From: Seminavis robusta
Lineage: Eukaryota > Bacillariophyta > Bacillariophyceae > Naviculales > Naviculaceae
DNA length: 35,681 nucleotides
Assembly: GCA_903772945.1 (NCBI GenBank)
Contig: CAICTM010001151.1
Location: 1-35,681 of the forward strand
Reading direction: 5' to 3'
The position numbers were made by a program, and so were the translations under genes. The stretch's first letter is position 1. Each line of letters opens with the position of its first letter. The notes under the pieces were generated by a model. The model was given only the letters and a program-made list of their open reading frames with translations, searched no databases and was not told the origin of the DNA. This document shows, piece after piece, positions 16,940 through 26,819 of the stretch.

Positions 16940-18451
16940 CTAGGCCGATTGTCGGGCTCTGTCTTCGGCTTCTTTCTTTTCTTTTTGTTTTCGGAGCATT
17001 ACCTCGTTCCATTTTTCATATTTGAGCATCTTTTGTTCCTCCTTCTCCTGGGCCCTACGATTCACCCAGTCCACAAATCCACCTTTATCGTCCATTGAGG
17101 GTGGAGCAGCTCCGACCAAGTCCTTGGCAGTGAGTTGCGATCTGCTCCCATAGGCGCCATAGTCATTGGATGGCTGCATTTCTGGTTCCGGTAGATTGGA
17201 CATTAAGCCTCCACGGACGAATCCTCCCAAGCCTCGTTGCGATAGTTGTTGCCGATCACGTCGAAACTGGGAAATTCGGTTCTCTTGTTCATCGGCAATC
17301 TCGTCTGCGTCCATTCCACGATACTGTTCCAACAATGCTGGAAAATCGTCGTATCCTTCTCGTACAATTTCAATGAGAAAGGGAGCAATTCGTGCCAGTG
17401 TATTATCCGTCCTGTCATTGGGGTCCGTGTAAGGTTTGACGCGGATCATGTTTTCTGGATTCAATGAAACCTCCGCTGGGTCGTCATCAATGACAATCAT
17501 CCGTTTCACATTTCGATTCAAGCGACTGAGATCCTTGACATGGATTCCGTTGCGATAGTAGGTTGCATCTCTGTAGAGACGATGCATGATGCAGCCGTCC
17601 TTGTCCAGCGACGTGACGACTGGATCTGCAATCCCATCAATGCTTGGAGAATACAGCACAATTTCATAATATCTGTAATTCAATTCGTTCAAAACAGTGT
17701 GAGAGTTACTGCACTCGACTCACTCAATTCCTTGGACGTTGCATGAATATAAAGACTGAACTTACTGTGCCATATCATGCAAGAACTTGTCAACTCCAGG
17801 ACGCTTTGCATGGCGCCAACCATACTTTCTATCCCAAGTGGAGCTCACCAATGTGTTTTCCAAATCAAGGACTAGAGTGGGCGGCACTGGGATATCATGG
17901 GGTACATTTGGCATCTGGGAAACAAAAAACAACAACAAATGATGAGGTATTGAACATTAGAAACACATCCTCAAATTAAATAATACAAGAAGAAGGGTAT
18001 ATACCCAACAAGGATAAATACATACCTGTGACCAATCTGGCAATAGCTTGTCATGAGATGGCTTGGCAAAGTCCTCTGAAAAGCTGGTAACGAGTGCCGT
18101 CAATCCAATCATCTTTGCAAATTTGGCAGGTGGGCTATTCTCATCGTTGGATCCCCAAACCAACAGTGCCGAGGGGACTCCCACGCTGATATACCAGACC
18201 CATCTGGAGTGCTTGGACGACAAGTGAACCGCTGACGATGCTGCAGAACTTGCTCCAGCCGATGCATCGCCACTCTGTTGTTGCAAGACCTTAGCAGCCT
18301 GTTCCTTGCGGGCTTGTCGCAGCGCTTCGCGTTCTTGAGGTGACACTGTCTTTCTCACGGGACGAACGGCAGCAGGAGGAGCTGCTGCATCGGACAAGTA
18401 CCTACGACTCTGTCGCAACAGCGATCGTCCCACTACAGCTCGGGACAACAT
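16940..18451 (-). CDS. TIM50: TIM50, mitochondrial inner-membrane import receptor subunit
   Basis: Three exons: 18451-18026, 17914-17766 and 17672-16940, with introns of 111 bp (GTATGT..CCCAG, phase 0) and 93 bp (GTAAGT..TACAG, phase 2). The spliced protein has 435 residues and ends in TAG. TIM50 is the receptor of the TIM23 translocase that takes presequence proteins from TOM. The N-terminus ([19 protein letters not shown]) is a typical basic mitochondrial presequence. A membrane segment follows ([17 protein letters not shown], about residues 83-99). The FCP1-like NIF domain starts at [12 protein letters not shown] and runs through [39 protein letters not shown] and MIVIDDDP. The phosphatase motif DxDx[TV] is altered to D-L-E-N-T, consistent with a non-catalytic receptor. 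A charged, coiled-coil-like tail rich in Lys/Glu ends the protein. Confidence 0.93.
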
Positions 18452-18845
18452 CTTCTTCTAGATATTTATAATATAGATATGGATGGGTATAAGCTTGGAA
18501 GCAGCCTGAGAACAGATCGGATAGATGATAGTGAAGCGCTGTCTTATTGTTGCCCGACGAGTGGCCGAGGATCGAGGTTGTGAGTCGTGAGTGGATTCAA
18601 TCCCACGATCTTTTCAGAAAAAGGAGGGAGGGAAGTGTGTTTTCCATGTCATTGTCTGCGAGTTGGAAATGGAAGCGCTGTTGTATTAGTTTTGTGATAT
18701 CGTGGCCAAGCTGAGGCTGACAGTGCCCTGTTTTGCATTCATTGTGTGCTCAAATTCTATTGTACTCGTAGCGACACGTTCAAAGATATCGTGTTGGACT
18801 TGAAACAAGTCCAAGCAAAAGGATTAGGATTGCAGTCGGCCGACA
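18452..18845. promoter_or_regulatory. Divergent promoter region, TIM50 / cytochrome P450
   Basis: 394 bp between the start codons of two divergently transcribed genes, so it must hold both 5' UTRs and promoters. I see no TATA box at a convincing distance and no other named motif. Confidence 0.4.
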
Positions 18846-20518
18846 ATGACGCAAACTACCGGTGCTGACACGAGTCCAACCGTATTGGCGGTGAGCAACG
18901 ACAGTCTCCTTCTCGGGTTGCTATCCTTGTTCCTTGGAGGTTCCATCTGGTATTTTCTCGCCCACAATAAGAAAAAGAGATCTCCAACTCTGCCATATCC
19001 AATACAGCCCCCAAATCCTCACTTTCTCTTGGGCCATGCAAAACTGCTGGATCATACCAAAGGACCCCATTTTGATATCAAGCTCCTGGAGCTGGCCAAA
19101 CAGCTCGGGGGCGTCTTCTCCCTTCAAGTCCCGGTTTTGGTAGGTTTGTTTGCGTCGTCGGTTACATGTATGCATTTTCATGATATTCCTCCTGTCCACT
19201 TTCAGCTAAAACCAATGCTACGTACGGGACCGTGGAACAGGGCACTATGATTGTGGTGGCTGATCCAGCCCTCATCAAACACGTTACTGTTACCAAGAAT
19301 TTCCCAAAGAGTTGGACCATGAAGAAAAACATTCCATTGTTTGGTGAAACATCGATTCTACTACAGGGAGACGAAGCATGGAAACGCCTTCGCAAGACGT
19401 TTGCACCTGGCTTTACCACTAGTTTTCTCAAAGACATGGTCGCCGTCATGTGCGACAAGTTGGATCGGTTCATGGAATGTATCGAACAAGAAGATGTCCG
19501 CGCCAACCAGCCTACTCAAATGATGACCAGAGCACAGACTTTCACGTCAGATGTCATTGTGCAGATTGCCTTTGGAGAAGATTGGGGTGGCACCAAACCT
19601 CATGATGCTCGAGGATACATCACGGAGATCACAGAAGGTGTCATTTTTGCAGATAAAGATATCAAGACCAAGTTGTTTGGTTGGGAGCACAGGCGCCGAA
19701 TGAAAGTCCTAGAAGCAAAAATTGACGAAGTGATGCAGCAAGTGCTGGACCGCAGATTGGGGCAACTGGACACGAAAGGAAAGATCAATGGAGCCAGTAC
19801 TACTAATTCAACTACCACCACAAGGAACTTTGCCAATGTGTGTACGTTGGCTATTGATTCTATGAGAAAAGAAAGACCTGACGGTGTCCTGACAGAGGAA
19901 GACCGAACAGTGATTGTGCATCAGCTCAAAACCTTCTACTTTGCTGGACATGACACAACTGCCACCACCATCTCCTGGGCCATTTGGCTTTTGAGTCAGC
20001 ATCCCAACGTCTTGGAAAAGCTGCGGGCTGAGTTGCGGGACAGGCAAATCTTTTCCACGCCAGAGCAACGCCCCACTTATGAACAGTTGCAACAATGCGA
20101 GTATCTGGAAGCTATACTGAAGGAAGTCTTGCGACTGTATCCGCCAGGTGCGTCGGCACGGTACACTTCGGATGAGAGCGAATCATGGAAAGGAATGTAG
20201 ATTGGCGGTGCCGTGCTGTACGTGAACTGTTTTGTTGCCCATCGATTGCCGCAATACTGGGATCGTCCCGATGACTTTTGGCCAGAAAGATTTGTCGGAG
20301 TTCCACCGGAAGAGTACGCGGACAAGTACATTCCCTTTCTGAAGGGACCACGGGTTTGCTTGGGCAAGTACTTTGCGTTGCTGGAGGCTAAGTTGGCCAT
20401 CAGTGCCCTGGCACAGCGCTATGATATGAGCTGTGTCAACCCCAATGAAACCATAAGCTACCGAATCACAACCTCACCTCTTGATGGTGCCAGGGTGCAA
20501 CTGTCCATGCGAAAGTAA
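18846..20518 (+). pseudogene. Cytochrome P450 with one in-frame TAG (possible pseudogene)
   Basis: Exon 1 is 18846-19143 and exon 2 is 19206-20518, joined across a 62-bp intron. The phase-matching donor is GTTTGT; the nearby GTAGGT would break the frame. Total 537 codons including one TAG at codon 431 (20198-20200). The protein has an N-terminal membrane anchor (SLLLGLLSLFLGGSIWYFLA) followed by a basic patch and a Pro-rich hinge, as in ER P450s. The I-helix is FAGHDTTATTISWAI, the K-helix is EVLRLYPP (E-x-x-R), and the heme loop is FLKGPRVCLGKYFA, matching F-x-x-G-x-R-x-C-x-G with the Cys ligand. The TAG lies between the K-helix and the heme loop, where relatives have W-x-G-Y-x-I-G-G. Both sides are in the same frame and otherwise intact, so the lesion is a single substitution. 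A truncated protein would lack the heme ligand. Substrate is unknown. Confidence 0.85.
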
Positions 20519-20759
20519 GCGACGAAAACTCTGCTTTCCTTTCACTTGGCTCTGCCGAGGATCGTTATGTTCGCAGGATGATTCGAAGCTCGCGAAAGTG
20601 AGCGTGTGACTGCTTGCTCTAAATTTAAAGGTCCTCAGACTATGTAAAGAAGATTATCAGACTAAGAGCGTTGGCACCTGGCACCTAGTTTGGTTTCCTA
20701 CAGTTGTTCCGCTTTTCCTAAGAGAACATCTCTTCAAATCGATCTCACTACAAGAGAAC
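20519..20759. other. Intergenic, convergent 3' ends of P450 and STI1 genes
   Basis: 241 bp holding the two 3' UTRs. No further feature seen. Confidence 0.4.
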
Positions 20760-22561
20760 TTAGCCGGTCTCAATGATTCCAGCAGCAATGAGCTTGTTGA
20801 TCTTTGCTCGCATTCCCGGATCATTCATGGCCGACTGCGCAGAGGAAGGATTCTCCGAGAAGTCTCGGAGCGTCTGCTGCATGACAGGATCCTGCAAGAT
20901 TGCTTGGATCTCCGGATCTGCCATGGCATGAGCCGCCTGTTCCTTCTTTTCGTCTTCTGTCATGTTGGCGCGTCCATATGCCACCTGCTGATTGACTTTG
21001 CGTAGACCCTCCTTGCAGCTGGCATTTTCGGGGTCAATCACCAGACCAGTTTTGTAGGATTCCATGGCTTTATGGAATTCCTTCATGACCATTTCGATAT
21101 CCCCCTTTCGAGCCCATGCTTTGACGTATTTGGGATCCAATTCCAGGGCTACTTCAACTTGTCGCTTGGCACCGTTGAAATCCATGACTTTGCAGAGAGC
21201 AGCACTTAGATTGTTGCGAATGGGGGCATTCTTGGGAGCGCGTTTGACGGCTTCTTCGTACTGGGTGACAGCATCACCCCATTGTTTGGCACGGAAGAAA
21301 TCGTTTCCTTTTTGTTTGGCCTCTTCTGCCTTTTCCTCATCCTGATATGCTAGTGCCTTTGCCTTTCTGTTTTCCAATTCCATTGTCTTGAGCAATCGCT
21401 GAGTGGCCTTATCAAATGATTCCAACTGCGCTTCATTGCACATTTTGATTGCCTCGTCAAGGTCGCCCTTCTTTTGATACGCCTTGGCGGCACGAGTGTA
21501 GGCTTTGGCGCGATCTTCAAATGGAGCCCGATTTTGCTTACCAATTTCGACTGCAGTCATACACTCTTTGATGCATTCATCCCATTTCTTTTGCTGAAAG
21601 TATACGGCAGCCTTGTTGGAAAGGTATGTCATGGCAGTGGGATCTAATGCAATGGCTGCGTCGTAGCACTCAATGGCCTCGGCGAATTTTTTGTTTTTGT
21701 AGAATTCGTTTCCTTCCTCTTTCTTTTTCTTGGCGGCTCGTTGATCCTCCTTTTTCTTCCGTTCTTCCGGAGACAACAATGACAAATCCTCTTCGGGCTC
21801 AGGCTCTGGTTCCTTTTTCTCTTCCTTTTTCGGAGCTGGGGGAGGAGTGGGAGCTGGCGCTGGAGCCGATGCGTCCTCTTCTCCTTCCTGTCCCATCATT
21901 GCCCCCAAAAGAGCCATGATTTTTGGATCCTGAAGCATGGCAGGGAGCATTGCCGGATTGCTCTGAACCAGTTTGATTTTGGCCATCAAATCTGGATCAT
22001 TGAGCATGGGGCGAGTTTTTGGATTCAGCGCCATTTGAGCCACCATTTCTGGACTAAATAAACCGGCCAAACCTCCCATTCCACCAGCTCCTCCTCCTGG
22101 CATGGGAGGACTGTCTTTTTCTCGTTTGGCATCCTCCAAACCCTTGGTCAAGGCGGCATCACCGGGGAATTTGGCCAGTCCTTCTTCGTAGGCGGCAATG
22201 GAATCGTTGTAGCGTTTGAGGGCATGGAGAGCCGCTCCCTTTCGCGAGAATCCTTTGGAAAAGGAGGGGTTCAATCCAATACAGGAAACAGCATCTTCCA
22301 AGGCATTGTGGGCATCACCCTTTTTCAGATAGGCAGCCGAACGATTGGAAAAGTAGACGTGGTTGCTTCCATCCAAACGAATGGCGGCCGTGTAATGCTC
22401 AATCGCTTCCGATGTGTTGCCCGCTTGAAGGGCGGCATTCCCTTTGGCTTTGAACTGGAAATAAATAATGAAGAAATAGTGTGAGAACTACAGCATACAG
22501 TACAGTAGTCACCAACAAGAGTTACAAGCTAAGCAGTACTCACTTCGTCGGCAGTCGCCAT
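20760..22561 (-). CDS. STI1: STI1/HOP, Hsp70-Hsp90 organising co-chaperone
   Basis: Exon 1 is only 18 bases (22561-22544, M-A-T-A-D-E), then an 89-bp intron (GTGAGT..TTCCAG, phase 0), then exon 2 at 22454-20760, giving 570 residues. HOP binds the C-terminal tails of Hsp70 and Hsp90 through TPR domains and hands clients between them in the cytosol. Domain order is canonical: TPR1 (FKAKGNAALQAG..., about 7-120), DP1 (about 135-190, GLFSPEMVAQMALNPK and MLQDPKIMALLGAMMG), an acidic/basic linker with PAPAPTPPPAPKKEEKKEPE, TPR2A (KKEEGNEFYKNKKFAEAI...), TPR2B (EEAKQKGNDFFRAKQWGDAV...), and DP2 at the C-terminus (MADPEIQAILQDPVMQQTL). Length matches yeast and animal HOP. The tiny first exon is supported by the perfect donor and by the missing start of TPR1 in exon 2. 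Confidence 0.95.
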
Positions 22562-22990
22562 GGTCGACAGTCAAACAACCAAATCAAACCACACGATTAG
22601 TCCAAGTCCACGACAAGATAGATTTGTGGTTGGTTGTGCGGGGTCTTTGGGGTTCTCGCGAGAGAGCTCGAAGATTTCTTTCCATGGGCTTCGATTTGAG
22701 ACAATAAAATGCTATGAAAATGATGTAAAATGCATCGGAAAAGAGTAACTTTTACATAATTAATGTATAAAAATAAAAACCTATCTGTCAAAGCAATCAC
22801 AAAAATCTATTCCTTGAGACGCACAATCACTCCTTCTCACCTCGTCCAGCCTGACCACTTCAGCCCAGGCCAATGACAGAATTGAGGCCATCCAAAAAAA
22901 AGACAACGTTACCGTCCGCCGTCATTAATACCCTTGGTACAGTACCCTCCTAACCAATACTTTAACATCCTCTTCTCCACAACAAACAAA
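22562..22990. promoter_or_regulatory. Divergent promoter region, STI1 / TOP6A
   Basis: 429 bp between the start codons of two divergent genes. A perfect 10-bp palindrome TCTCGCGAGA lies at 22654-22663, about 93 bases upstream of the STI1 ATG. A CCAAT pentamer occurs near 22869, within ggCCAATgaca. No canonical heat-shock element with correct nGAAnnTTC spacing was found. A regulatory role for the palindrome is inference. Confidence 0.35.
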
Positions 22991-24597
22991 ATGCCCCCCA
23001 AACGTAGACAAACTACAAGCAAACGTCGCCGCAAAAATGACAGTTCTGACGAGGCAGAAGAAGAAGAACAGGATGATTCCTCGGTAGAAGTGGCCCCAGC
23101 ACCAGCGCCAGCCAAAAAGCCAGCCAAGAAAGGAAGGTCCATTCGCAAGGAAGTGAAGATTGCGAAAGATGTCGATGCCGTCCTTAAAAAATGCCGTCAA
23201 CTAAAGGCTAATCTACGAAAGAAAGCAGCTTTGGAATCAGCCCAAAAGAAATCAAGTGGCAAAAAGAACAAGGACTCGGAGGATTCGTCTGAAGAAGACT
23301 ACAGTGACGACATGTTGTTGTTGGAGGAGGTGGATTCCAAGCCCAATGCGATAATCAGCAGCAAACCAGCCACAATTTCGCCCTCGGAAATTCCTTCTAG
23401 TGGTATAATTGAAGTATCCGAACTCAATGCGACTGAAGTTTTGGAGGGATTGGAAACCATCGCCCTTCGGGTAACCAATCAAGTGTTAACCAAACAAGGA
23501 TTTTCCATGGCAGTGCCCAGTCGAGGACCCGGCAATCAAATATACGTTGCCGAATGGGATCGGATCGTCCTGGGGAACAAGCATCTGTCGCGGAATTTCC
23601 TCAGCGTCAAAGATACGCGCAAAACCGCCGTTACCGTCAGAGTCATGCAGCTGCTTCATGCTGTCTTGTCCAAACGCATTCACATTACCAAACGTGACCT
23701 CTTTTACACGGATGTCAAGCTATTTGTCAATCAGATGGACTCGGATGGAGTTCTAGATGATGTTGCCACCATGATTGGCTGCACACGTTCCAATCTTCAT
23801 GTCGTGGCCAGTGATAAGGGTCTCGTGGTGGGGCGAATCCAATTCGAAGAAGATGGGGATTACATTGATTGTACAAGAATGGGGTAAGCAAAACAAACAA
23901 ACAAACAAACAAACAAAAACATGCTAACCAGCGCACCAATGCTGACCATCATTTGACGTTCTTTCCACCTTCTTGCTCGCTTGCTACGTGTACGTACAGT
24001 GTCAGCGGAAAAGCAATAGCTCCATATATCGACAAGATTGAGAACATTGTCAGTGACGCCGAGTTTATTCTTTTGGTGGAGAAGGAAGCCGCTTACATGC
24101 GGTTGGCAGAAGACAGATTCTACAACAAGTATCCTTGTATCATTATCACTGCCAAGGGACAGCCGGATGTGGCCACGCGAATGTTCCTGTCTCGGGCAGC
24201 ATCCCAACTTCAAATTCCCGTGCTGGGTTTGGTAGATTCTGATCCCTATGGCCTCAAGATTCTCTCCGTCTACATGAGTGGAAGTAAAAACATGAGCTAT
24301 GACTCGGCAAGTCTCACAACTCCCGATATCCAATGGTTGGGGCTCAGGCCCAGTGATCTCGACAAATATAACTTGCCCGAACAGTGCAGGCTGGATATGA
24401 CCGAATTCGATATTAAGACGGGCAAAGAGTTACTCAAAGAAGACTTTATTGTGAAGAATCCAAAGTGGATGAAGGAAGTTGCCGAAATGGTCAAGACAAA
24501 GAAGAAAGCAGAGATTCAGGCGTTGTCTTCGTTTGGGTTTCAGTACATCACGGAAGAATATTTGCCCCGGAAATTGAGAGAGGGTGATTGGATCTAG
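22991..24597 (+). CDS. TOP6A: Topoisomerase VI A-subunit / Spo11-family protein (TOP6A-like)
   Basis: Exons 22991-23883 and 24000-24597, joined across a 116-bp intron (GTAAGC..TACAG, phase 2), give R-M-G-V-S-G-K-A and 496 residues. The ATG at 22991 is preferred; the frame extends upstream only to a TTG. With a B subunit the family makes transient double-strand breaks through a 5'-phosphotyrosyl link; plant TOP6A supports endoreduplication, and Spo11 paralogues start meiotic recombination. The catalytic Tyr is Y239 in [18 protein letters not shown] residues are E325 (VEKEAAYM) and D377/D379 (VDSDPYG), followed by GSKNMSYDS and [16 protein letters not shown], which favour the TOP6A/SPO11-3 branch. 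The first 140 residues are a Lys/Arg- and acid-rich extension (nuclear-signal-like). The intron holds an (AAAC)n microsatellite near 23889-23917. Confidence 0.92.
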
Positions 24598-25126
24598 TTT
24601 TAGCCTCGATATTGTATTAGCTATTATGGTTCTAGCTACCGGTAGCTAGAAAGTGGTTTCAAACTGATTTGCCTTGAACAGTTATGGCATGCGTCTGTTA
24701 CTACCATTTAGTCCAGACTGTGGGCCACAGGGACCAACCTGTCTGTGGCAAGGCTCTAACCCTACTGCAATATCCGCAAGATCTTTCGCAGGGGACCCAA
24801 GATTTCCCAATGCCGCCACGAATTTAGAAGAGTATTTATTTATTTATTCATGGACTGGACAACATCCACCACAGACATACTAGTAGCCACAGCTCTGCCA
24901 CCCTCCCTCCATCGGTATACGAGTACGCTAGCTACTAGATACCTCACATTGATTGATTATTCATTGATTCAGAGAGCTGGCTGCTGATAGGTTTGGATTG
25001 GAATACATCGGTGCACTCTCCATTTTTGATACGGACCCGATCAGAGCCTCCTTATACCACTACTATTAGAAGTAACCAATTTGTGTCGTGGTCTCTATAC
25101 CGATACTATTAATTTAAAAGAGCACC
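24598..25126. other. Intergenic region, promoter of the transporter gene
   Basis: 529 bp between two co-oriented genes. A run of tta-ttt-att repeats at about 24832-24848 and several tcactact-like stretches are present. I see no gene or named motif; the 3' end of TOP6A and promoter of the next gene must lie here. Confidence 0.4.
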
Positions 25127-26626
25127 ATGGAGGAGAAAAAGTCTACAGTGATCACTGCAGGTGGAGTCATTGGAGGAGCGGCACCAGCTGCTGTTCCTGC
25201 TGCCAAGAAGGTTAAAAAGAAGAAGAAAAAGAAAGGAAAATCCAACAGAAAGGGCTCGTCTCCTGCTAAAGACGGCCACAGCAATGACCAGAAACAGCTA
25301 TTATCTGCCAAGGCCCAGAATGATTCCTCCAAGCCCATGTATCTGGAATTTGAAGACTCCAAAACAAACTTTTCCGACGATCCACTAAGTGCCAAAGGAA
25401 GTGGCGGTGCAGAATGGGCCCTAAGAGAAAGCAATGACATCCATCTGGGGCCAAAGCGCAATAGCAAGAAAACAAGTACCATGGAGGATCTGTACCAAAA
25501 TCCAACACTGCAACCTACACGATCCAACGAACTCTTCTGGCTGTTCTTGTGTTTTATGGGAATTATGGCATCTTTTGTCTGCTATGGTATTCTTTTGGAG
25601 TATACCACATCAGGAGGACGAAAGCTCCATGAACTCTCATTCCTTTTCGTCACTTCTGGTTTGTACACAATCACTGCTGCAGCTGGTCGGTATGTCAGAG
25701 ATGAAACTCCCACCACAATCCCTCCTGCTAGATTTGCAGTTCTAGGCTTGACGTCCATGGGGAGCACCTTTTGTTCGGTCCGATCATTGCGCTACGTCAT
25801 TTATCCCATTCAAGTCTTGGCCAAATCCTGCAAGCCAGTTCCCGTCATGATTATGGGAGCATTCATGGGCAAAAAGTACCCAATGCGCAAATACGCCAAT
25901 GTTCTCTTAATTGTCCTGGGTGTGGCCCTCTTTATGGGAGGAGGATCGGGAGGTGGCAAACACAAGGCTCCGTCAGCTGGGTCCAATAGCACGGCAACAA
26001 CAGAGGCAGCAGCCGAAACCGATGTCGATGCCTCACCCAATCAATTTCTGGGCATCGCATTGCTCTTCATCTCCTTGTGCTTTGATGGTGGTACTGGAGC
26101 TTATGAGGACAAACTCATGAGCGTTCATTCTGTGGGACCGTTTGACCTAATGTACAACATCCAACTGGGAAAGACCATTCTGGCTGGTATTGGGTTGTTG
26201 GTGCTCAACCAGATACATATTTTCGTTCAAATGTGCCAAGAAATGGGTTTCCTGCTCGTGGCTCTGGGCTTGAGTGGAGCACTTGGACAGGTCTTTATCT
26301 TTGTTACAATTGCCAAGTTTGGTGCTCTAACTTGCAGTATCATCGGATTGGCCAGGAAGGTAACGACGTTGGTGGCAAGTATTTACATTTATGGACATGC
26401 CTTGAATGGAATTCAATTTACGGGTCTCGTCGTTTCAGTTGGAGCCATGGTTATGAACTTTTGGAAAAAGAAAGAACCAAAACCAGAGCCTCTTGCAGAA
26501 GAACGAGATCCTCTGCCAGAGGAAATGCGACAAATGCTGGGAGAGTACAAAGACGAGGAAGCTGGACCTGGAGACGTTGAGTTGGCCCCAACACCGGCCC
26601 CCTCGAGTTCCGGTGGCGCCCACTGA
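25127..26626 (+). CDS. UAA-family nucleotide-sugar/PAPS transporter (SLC35B type)
   Basis: A single-exon ORF of 499 residues from the ATG in context caccATGGAG, ending in TGA. The family are multi-span Golgi/ER antiporters that import UDP-sugars or PAPS for glycosylation and sulfation. The first 130 residues are hydrophilic with a strong Lys run (KKVKKKKKKKGK) and are presumably cytosolic; this extension is unusual for the family. From residue 135 hydrophobic segments follow: ELFWLFLCFMGIMASFVCYG, a helix around FLFVTSGLYTITAAAG, the conserved stretch YPIQVLAKSCKPVPVMIMG, VLLIVLGVALFMGGG, FLGIALLFISLCFDGGTGAYEDK, LGLSGALGQVFIFVTIAKFG and a final pair ending GLVVSVGAMVMNFW. The tail is acidic and lacks a C-terminal KK retrieval motif. 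Exact substrate cannot be read from sequence. Confidence 0.88.
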   Translation: MEEKKSTVITAGGVIGGAAPAAVPAAKKVKKKKKKKGKSNRKGSSPAKDGHSNDQKQLLSAKAQNDSSKPMYLEFEDSKTNFSDDPLSAKGSGGAEWALRESNDIHLGPKRNSKKTSTMEDLYQNPTLQPTRSNELFWLFLCFMGIMASFVCYGILLEYTTSGGRKLHELSFLFVTSGLYTITAAAGRYVRDETPTTIPPARFAVLGLTSMGSTFCSVRSLRYVIYPIQVLAKSCKPVPVMIMGAFMGKKYPMRKYANVLLIVLGVALFMGGGSGGGKHKAPSAGSNSTATTEAAAETDVDASPNQFLGIALLFISLCFDGGTGAYEDKLMSVHSVGPFDLMYNIQLGKTILAGIGLLVLNQIHIFVQMCQEMGFLLVALGLSGALGQVFIFVTIAKFGALTCSIIGLARKVTTLVASIYIYGHALNGIQFTGLVVSVGAMVMNFWKKKEPKPEPLAEERDPLPEEMRQMLGEYKDEEAGPGDVELAPTPAPSSSGGAH

Positions 26627-26819
26627 TCCTGAAATGCTACCGCATGGTTGCCGCCCATCTTAAGGATATTCTAAGTGCTTGAACGAACAGTTAACTGGTA
26701 GCGGTATCAAATCTATCAATCGGTTAACGCTATGTGAAGCAAGCTGCCTCTACTGTACTTTACCAGCCCGGCGAAAGCACTTAACTATACCCTCTTCTGA
26801 TCGAGTTTTCTGCTTCTTC
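26627..26819. other. Intergenic, convergent 3' ends
   Basis: 193 bp between the transporter (+) and importin (-) genes, holding both 3' UTRs. No further feature seen. Confidence 0.4.

Noticed and set aside
19140..19205. GTAGGT donor for the P450 intron
   Set aside because: It looks stronger than GTTTGT but leaves the downstream exon out of frame with the conserved G-T-V-E-Q-G-T-M segment; only the phase-1 donor at 19144 joins correctly.
22934..22990. Upstream extension of TOP6A to a TTG at 22934
   Set aside because: A normal ATG at 22991 begins the basic extension; the added residues are encoded by A/C-rich leader sequence.
22562..22990. Heat-shock element controlling STI1
   Set aside because: GAA and TTC triplets are present but not in the nGAAnnTTCn spacing.
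12795..26626. General reassignment of UGA to a sense codon in this genome
   Set aside because: The ankyrin gene ends at TGA (12795-12797) and the transporter ends at TGA followed two codons later by another TGA; both stops sit at natural family ends. Recoding here must be local.
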